From Limiplasma sp031549415 (GTDB lineage: Bacteria; Bacillota; Clostridia; Christensenellales; Aristaeellaceae): 64,000 nt of DNA. Shown here piece by piece: positions 59,677-64,000 of the stretch. The stretch covers positions 74,378 through 138,377 of the forward strand of contig JAVBPU010000007.1 of NCBI GenBank assembly GCA_031549415.1, in the 5' to 3' direction. The notes below the pieces were generated by a model. The model saw nothing but the letters and a program-made list of their open reading frames with translations. It was not told the origin of the DNA and did no database searches. Position 1 is the stretch's first letter. Every line of letters begins with the position of its first letter. Made by a program: the position numbers and the translations under genes.

Positions 59677-62115
59677 ATGAAATTATCATGGACCATGCTC
59701 AAAGAGTATGTGGAGATTCCCGTCCAGCCGGAGGCATACGCCCAAAGGATGATCATGACCGGCACCGGGGTGGAGGGCGTGGAAGATTTGGCGGCGGAGG
59801 TTGCAAACGTGGTGGTGGGCCAAGTGCTCACCTGTGAGGCCGTGGAGGGCAGCGACCACCTGCACCTGTGCACCGTGGACGTGGGGGCGGCAGGCTCTGG
59901 GGAAGCAAGCCCCGGCGAAGCCGGAGAGAAACAGGGCGCAGCCCTGCAAATCGTTTGTGGCGCGCCCAATGTGGCCGTGGGCCAGCGGGTGGCGGTGGCC
60001 ATTGATGGGGCCAGGCTGCCCGGCGGCGTGAAGATCAAAAAAGGCAAGCTGCGCGGCATCATCAGCGAAGGTATGTTGTGCTCCGCTACGGAATTGGGTG
60101 TTCCCCAGGATTTATACCCCAGCGTGGGGGATGCGGGCCTGCTGATTTTTCAGGAAGATCCCCCCCTGGGCAGCGATGTGCGGCCCCTGCTGGGCCTTGA
60201 CGATGTGGCTGTGGATTACGAAATTCTGGCCAACCGGCCGGACTGCCTCTGTGCCCTGGGCATTGCCCGGGAGTCTGCCGCCGCCTTCCAAACAGAGCTG
60301 CGCCTGCCCGTCATCACCGTCCGGGAGGCCGGAGGCGACATCCGCCAGGAGGTGGATGTGAAGGTGGAGGACCCGCAGCTTTGCCCCCGGTATTGCGCCC
60401 GGGTGATCAAAAACGTACGGATCGCCCCCTCGCCCCTGTGGCTGCGGAAGTATTTGCACAGCGCGGGCCTGCGCTCCATCAACAACATCGTGGACATCAC
60501 CAATTTTGTGATGCTGGAGCATGGGCACCCCATGCACGCCTTCGACCTGGACCAGGTGCGGGGCAAACAAATCATTGTACGCCGGGCCAAGCCCGGGGAA
60601 AAGCTGACCACCTTAGACCAGGTGGAGCGGACCCTGCGGCCGGAGGACCTGCTGATTTGCGACCAGGAAGGGGCCACGGGCCTGGCGGGCATCATGGGGG
60701 GCCAGGAAAGCGAAATCACGGAACAGACCCAAACCGTCATGTTCGAGTGCGCCAGCTTTGACCGCACCGCTGTGCGCCTCACCGGGCGGGCCCTGGGCAT
60801 GCGCACGGAAAGCAGCGGCCGCTTTGAGCGGGGCGTTGCGCCCGGAACGGTGCTGGACGCCCTGGAAAGGGCCTGCATGCTGGTGAACCAGCTGGACGCG
60901 GGGGACGTGGTGACGGGCCGGATTGACCTGTACCCAAGCCCCAAAGAACCCCAGGTGATCACCGCTAGCGTACGGCGCATTTGCGACCGGGCCGGGGTGG
61001 AGATCCCCGCCCAGGACATGCGGGAAATTTTGGAGCGCCTGGGCTTTGGCGTGAGCTTCCAGGGGGATGAATTGACCGCCACGGTGCCCGCCTTCCGGGG
61101 GGACCTAGACGGCGAGGCTGATCTGTGCGAGGAAGTGCTTCGCCTGTACGGCTATGACCATATCGGGGTAGACCCCCTGGTGGGCCAGACCACCCAGGGC
61201 GGCATCAACCCCATGATGCGCCTCAAAAACAAGGTGGCCTCCATCCTGCGGGGCAACGGGTACTACGAGATCATGAACTACAGCTTCCAGGGCATCAAGG
61301 AGATCGCAAAGCTGGGCCTGCCGCCCGAGGATTTGCGCATGCAGCCCATGCCCATTCGCAATCCCCTGGGGGAGGACACCGCCGTGATGCGGCCCAGCCT
61401 GGCCCCGGACATGCTGAAAACCCTGGCCTTTAACATGAACCATTCCACCCAGCAGGCGAGCCTCTATGAAATGGCGGCCGTGTTTGACCACCACCATCCC
61501 ACGGAGGAGGGCCTGCCCACGGAGCAGCAGACCCTGTGCTTGGGCGGCTATGGCCCCGGCGTGGATTTTTACAGCCTGCGCAGCGCTGTCCTGGCGGTGT
61601 TGCACAGCGCCGGCATTGATTGCCAGGTGGAGCCTGGCGCGGACGGCTATTTCCACCCAGGCCGTTGCGCCCGCCTCACCATGAACGGTATCCAATACGC
61701 CCAGCTGGGAGAGGTACACCCCACCGTGCGGGAAGCCTTTGACATGAAGGAACGCGCCGTCCTGGCAGAGGTGAACTTGCAGCAGGTGCTAAAAAGCAGC
61801 AGCCCCATGGGTGAAATGAAGCCTTTGCCCCGTTTCCCGGGCATGGTGCGGGACCTGGCCCTGGTGATGGAAGAAGCCGTAGCCGTCGGCCCCTTGATGG
61901 CGGACATGCAAAAGGCCGCCGGAAGCCTCCTGGAAACCATCTCCCTCTTTGACGTGTACCGGGGCAGCCAGCTGGGCGAGGGCAAAAAAAGCGTGGCCTT
62001 CTCCCTGGCCTTCCGCGCCCCGGACCGCACCCTGGTGGAAGAAGAGGTGCAAAAAGCCATGGACAAGGCGCAGAAGCTATGCGCGGAGAAGTACGGCGCC
62101 GTGATCCGGGGGTAG
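59677..62115 (+). CDS. pheT: Phenylalanine-tRNA ligase beta subunit
   Basis: 812 residues, full length. Domains in order: N-terminal B1 with a tRNA-binding OB-fold (about 40-155), the B3/B4 editing domain (about 210-385, which hydrolyses mischarged Tyr-tRNA), the B5 domain (about 400-475), a catalytic-like core (485-690), and the C-terminal anticodon-binding FDX-ACB domain (about 715-812, PRFPGMVRDLALVMEE). It binds tRNA and edits; the active site for charging is in PheS. AAGGAGAAGGACCG precedes the ATG. A tandem repeat and a dispersed repeat follow it. Confidence 0.97.
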   Translation: MKLSWTMLKEYVEIPVQPEAYAQRMIMTGTGVEGVEDLAAEVANVVVGQVLTCEAVEGSDHLHLCTVDVGAAGSGEASPGEAGEKQGAALQIVCGAPNVAVGQRVAVAIDGARLPGGVKIKKGKLRGIISEGMLCSATELGVPQDLYPSVGDAGLLIFQEDPPLGSDVRPLLGLDDVAVDYEILANRPDCLCALGIARESAAAFQTELRLPVITVREAGGDIRQEVDVKVEDPQLCPRYCARVIKNVRIAPSPLWLRKYLHSAGLRSINNIVDITNFVMLEHGHPMHAFDLDQVRGKQIIVRRAKPGEKLTTLDQVERTLRPEDLLICDQEGATGLAGIMGGQESEITEQTQTVMFECASFDRTAVRLTGRALGMRTESSGRFERGVAPGTVLDALERACMLVNQLDAGDVVTGRIDLYPSPKEPQVITASVRRICDRAGVEIPAQDMREILERLGFGVSFQGDELTATVPAFRGDLDGEADLCEEVLRLYGYDHIGVDPLVGQTTQGGINPMMRLKNKVASILRGNGYYEIMNYSFQGIKEIAKLGLPPEDLRMQPMPIRNPLGEDTAVMRPSLAPDMLKTLAFNMNHSTQQASLYEMAAVFDHHHPTEEGLPTEQQTLCLGGYGPGVDFYSLRSAVLAVLHSAGIDCQVEPGADGYFHPGRCARLTMNGIQYAQLGEVHPTVREAFDMKERAVLAEVNLQQVLKSSSPMGEMKPLPRFPGMVRDLALVMEEAVAVGPLMADMQKAAGSLLETISLFDVYRGSQLGEGKKSVAFSLAFRAPDRTLVEEEVQKAMDKAQKLCAEKYGAVIRG

Positions 62116-62157
62116 GACGGGAGACGGGGGACGGGAGACGGGGGACGGGAGACGAGG
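62116..62157. repeat. 14-bp tandem repeat, three units
   Basis: GACGGGAGACGGGG occurs twice exactly (62116-62129, 62130-62143) and once with one change (62144-62157), directly after the pheT stop. The strand is extremely G-rich, with several GGG to GGGGG runs that could form a G-quadruplex. Confidence 0.85.
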
Positions 62158-62175
62158 GGATGAGGGACGAGGCGC

Positions 62176-62222
62176 GGGGGCGCTGCCCCCTGCACCCCCG
62201 CCAGGGATCAATCCCTGGACCC
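62176..62222. repeat. Dispersed double-hairpin repeat copy
   Basis: Hairpin 1 is GGGGGC-GCT-GCCCCC. After TGCACCCCCG comes hairpin 2, CCAGGGAT-CA-ATCCCTGG, then GGACCC. The order hairpin, CACCCC, hairpin, GGACCC is shared with the copies at 33.06 and 63.66 kb. Confidence 0.7.
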
Positions 62223-62267
62223 AATTTTCGCCGTGCGATGCACGGCGAAAGGGAAATCAACTGTTTT

Positions 62268-63527
62268 TCACTGGCTTACCTTTACCGGCGCGCTATACGC
62301 GCTGTACACCCGCTGGCCATTGCTGTTCTTATAGGCCCGCACCTTATAATAATACTGTGTTCCTTTGCCATCACCCGTCTCCAGCTTGTAGTTGAGGCGC
62401 TGGGTGGTGGCTTTTTCATCCACGCTTCGGTAAGTGCCGTCCTTGCTGGCGCTTCGGTAGAGTACGTACCCGGAAGCCCCCTTCACATAGCTGGACAGGG
62501 TCACATGGGCGGAATAGGTCGTGGCGGTAAGGCCGGGCTTTGCCTCCCCAATGGTGGCCGCCGTGACGGCAGTGCGGTTGGGATAGACGCCACGGTTGCT
62601 GCCGGACCCGGAAGTGGAGGCGCTGCCACTGCCTACGGTGACCGTGCAGGTAGCGGCGGGCAGCCCCTGGGCTTTCACGGTCAGCGTGGCGGAACCGGTT
62701 TTTTTGCGGGTGAGGGTGCCGTTTTTCAGCACGGTAAACACTGCCCGGTCTCCGCTGGTATAGGTGAGGCCCTGGCCTATATCGCATTTGCCGATTTTCA
62801 CGCCGTAGCGGTCGTACAGGGTCACGCTGGGCTGGGCCGTGCGCTTCTGCTTCATGTTGATGTTGCTGACCCGCAGTTCAAAACCGCCGTGGCTGCGGTC
62901 CCCCCGGCTGTACATGCCCCGGGCGATGGATACCGTCACATTCTTTTTGCTGTCAGCAAGGCTGTCCTTGGCCTGGGCGGCCTTGGTGCCGTCTCGGTAT
63001 TGGGCAAAGAGCAGCACCCAGTAATACCCGTTGAAGCTACCTGGCACCTGCACGCAAGCGATGCCCACATGGGTGAAGTCCTCAGAGAGCAGGTTGGCTA
63101 AGTGTTCCTTGTCCTTCTGCAAAAACGCCACCATGCCGGAGGCGGCGGAAAAGCCTGTGGCCAGGCTTTCGCCCACCAGGCTGCTTCCTTTGAGGGCGGG
63201 GAAATCAGCCATGACAGTGGAATAGTGGGACAGGTCTGGGCGGTCATGGTCAAAAAAGACGAAGGTTTCCGCCGCCCGCTGGGTGGCGGCCTTTTCCAGA
63301 TCCGCCAGCATCACCAGCGGCGGTAGGTCCTTGTTCTTGCGCAGCTTGTTGATGGCGGAAAGGCCCGCCCGGGCGCGGCCAGGGTACACCGAAGCCTGAA
63401 AGCTGACGGACAGGCTGGTGCCCGCAGCCTGGGCCGAGGGGATGGGAAAAAAGGGGCACAGCAGCGCCAAACTCAGCAAGAAGGACAATCCGCGCCGAAT
63501 ATAGGATGAAAAAGGTCTTGAAGCCAT
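62268..63527 (-). CDS. Secreted CAP (SCP/PR-1-like) domain protein
   Basis: 419 residues. A signal peptide ends near SAQA. The CAP domain covers about 50-180: INKLRKNKDLPPLVMLADLEKAATQRAAE, FFDHDRP with a conserved histidine, VGESLATG, and DFTHVGIACVQ. It lacks an obvious second CAP histidine in the usual H-Y pair, so activity is uncertain. A beta-rich middle (200-300, Ig/BIG-like) and a fibronectin type III-like end (330-419, GYVLYRSASKDGTYRSV) follow. Bacterial CAP proteins are exported and mostly of unknown role; a spore-coat relation (YkwD, YlbC) is known in Bacillus. GGGAGGAAGTC precedes the ATG. Confidence 0.85.
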   Translation of the reverse strand: MASRPFSSYIRRGLSFLLSLALLCPFFPIPSAQAAGTSLSVSFQASVYPGRARAGLSAINKLRKNKDLPPLVMLADLEKAATQRAAETFVFFDHDRPDLSHYSTVMADFPALKGSSLVGESLATGFSAASGMVAFLQKDKEHLANLLSEDFTHVGIACVQVPGSFNGYYWVLLFAQYRDGTKAAQAKDSLADSKKNVTVSIARGMYSRGDRSHGGFELRVSNINMKQKRTAQPSVTLYDRYGVKIGKCDIGQGLTYTSGDRAVFTVLKNGTLTRKKTGSATLTVKAQGLPAATCTVTVGSGSASTSGSGSNRGVYPNRTAVTAATIGEAKPGLTATTYSAHVTLSSYVKGASGYVLYRSASKDGTYRSVDEKATTQRLNYKLETGDGKGTQYYYKVRAYKNSNGQRVYSAYSAPVKVSQ

Positions 63528-63631
63528 GACTTCCTCCCAATGACAGGGCCCTGCATAACGCCCCAGATGCTGCGCCTATTTTACCATATTTGTGGTTTCG
63601 ACACAATCGGACATGGGCAAGGGTCACGGTC

Positions 63632-63701
63632 ACCGCATTTACTTGGGACGCAGAGGCTTCGCCTCCGCCCCTCCACCAGGGCTTTCGCCCTGGACCCTTT
63701 A
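63632..63701. repeat. Dispersed repeat copy, longest version
   Basis: The first 38 bases repeat 24985-25022 with one mismatch. A second hairpin follows (CCAGGGC-TTTC-GCCCTGG) and ends GGACCCTTTA, as in the copies at 33.1 and 62.2 kb. It lies upstream of the CAP gene in a 470-bp stretch without a convincing gene. Confidence 0.8.
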
Positions 63702-63867
63702 TCTGGCCACGTTTTACGCGGCCAGAGTACAAAAAGACGCATCCTTTTTTGCTTCGTAGATTCGACTCTCTTTTGAGAATCAAGGCGCATGGCTATGCCG
63801 TTGGCATTGCTTTTGGCACCGTGAAACGGCGCCAAATAAAAGGGGTTCGGGGGCTTGTCCCCGATGG

Positions 63868-64000
63868 GGCACCGGAGGGAAGTGCACCGGAGGGAAGCGT
63901 GTGCGCAGTGCGCACAACCGCGTAGCGGTTAGCGACCCGCAGGTGTGAGCTTTGACAAGTGCGTGAACGGTAGTGAAACGCACGCCGATCAAAGCGAGGC
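63868..64000. other. Structured segment at the window edge, unassigned
   Basis: A 15-bp unit with GCACCGGAGGGAAG is repeated in tandem (63869-63897). Three hairpins follow in close order: TGTGCGC/GCGCACA (63900-63916), AACCGC/GCGGTT (63916-63930) and GCTTTGA/TCAAAGC (63949-63995) with an inner GTGCGT/ACGCAC stem. No gene is seen. The segment could be a structured RNA, or the 5' end of a group II intron (GTGTG at 63899), or simply more repeats; the window ends before this can be decided. Between 63702 and 63867 I see nothing definite. Confidence 0.35.

Noticed and set aside
63540..63925. Short plus-strand frames near the right edge
   Set aside because: They read through the dispersed repeat; similar peptides appear wherever the repeat occurs.

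Overview
The window reads as chromosomal DNA from a GC-rich, endospore-forming member of the Clostridia (Bacillota). The evidence is: spore genes (spoIVB, the sleB-ypeB germination pair, and an RsfA-like regulator behind a textbook forespore promoter), a T-box leader in front of pheST, the yybS-rplI-dnaB order typical of Firmicutes, AGGAGG-type ribosome binding sites, and many TTGACA-17-TATAAT type promoters. I cannot name a genus from the sequence alone.

Layout. 1-2.1 kb (minus): yybS-rplI-dnaB, with a perfect 20-bp palindrome at the predicted transcription start. 2.2-9.5 kb (plus): arginine operon argG-argC-argJ-argB-argD-argF behind a promoter with ARG-box-like sites, ending in a nitroreductase. 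9.7-13.7 kb (plus): MacB-type ABC exporter with two adaptor-like proteins. 13.8-15.1 kb (minus): spoIVB. 15.4-20.0 kb (plus): MoxR ATPase, DUF58 protein and membrane transglutaminase, a conserved trio. 20.1-24.9 kb (minus): ypeB, sleB, an ABC-F ATPase and a DUF6483 protein.

25-35 kb is the most unusual part. It is a minus-strand surface-sugar locus flanked and broken by insertion sequence debris. RfbF, RfbG and RfbH homologues make the CDP-3,6-dideoxyhexose precursor. A thiamine-diphosphate enzyme resembling YerE (the branching enzyme for yersiniose) follows. The sugar reductase/epimerase expected next is a decayed pseudogene. Downstream are a GtrB-like glycosyltransferase, a large polytopic membrane protein and an unrecognised membrane/winged-helix protein, the last two in AT-rich DNA. 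Related hairpin repeats occur here and at 13.7, 25.0, 62.2 and 63.6 kb.

35.2-46 kb (plus): polA, coaE, then exported or membrane-bound envelope proteins: a lytic transglycosylase with a very long disordered head, a family 5 solute-binding protein, a CHAP amidase, a secreted caspase-like (C14) protease with an EF-hand loop, and a GtrB-like glycosyltransferase. 46-48.3 kb (minus): RsfA-like regulator and a solute-binding-like membrane-anchored protein with an apparently missing start codon. 48.4-50.2 kb: phosphoglucomutase. 50.2-55.3 kb (minus): LicC-like cytidylyltransferase, Asp/Glu racemase, CDP-glycerol-type phosphotransferase, flippase and HAD phosphatase, which looks like a phosphate-linked surface-polymer pathway. 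55.4-55.8 kb: RNase P RNA. 55.8-58.3 kb: XRE regulator plus DUF2975, divergent from a DUF4173 membrane protein. 58.3-62.1 kb: T-box leader, pheS and pheT. 62.3-63.5 kb (minus): secreted CAP-domain protein. The right edge (63.6-64 kb) holds repeats and an unassigned, strongly structured segment.
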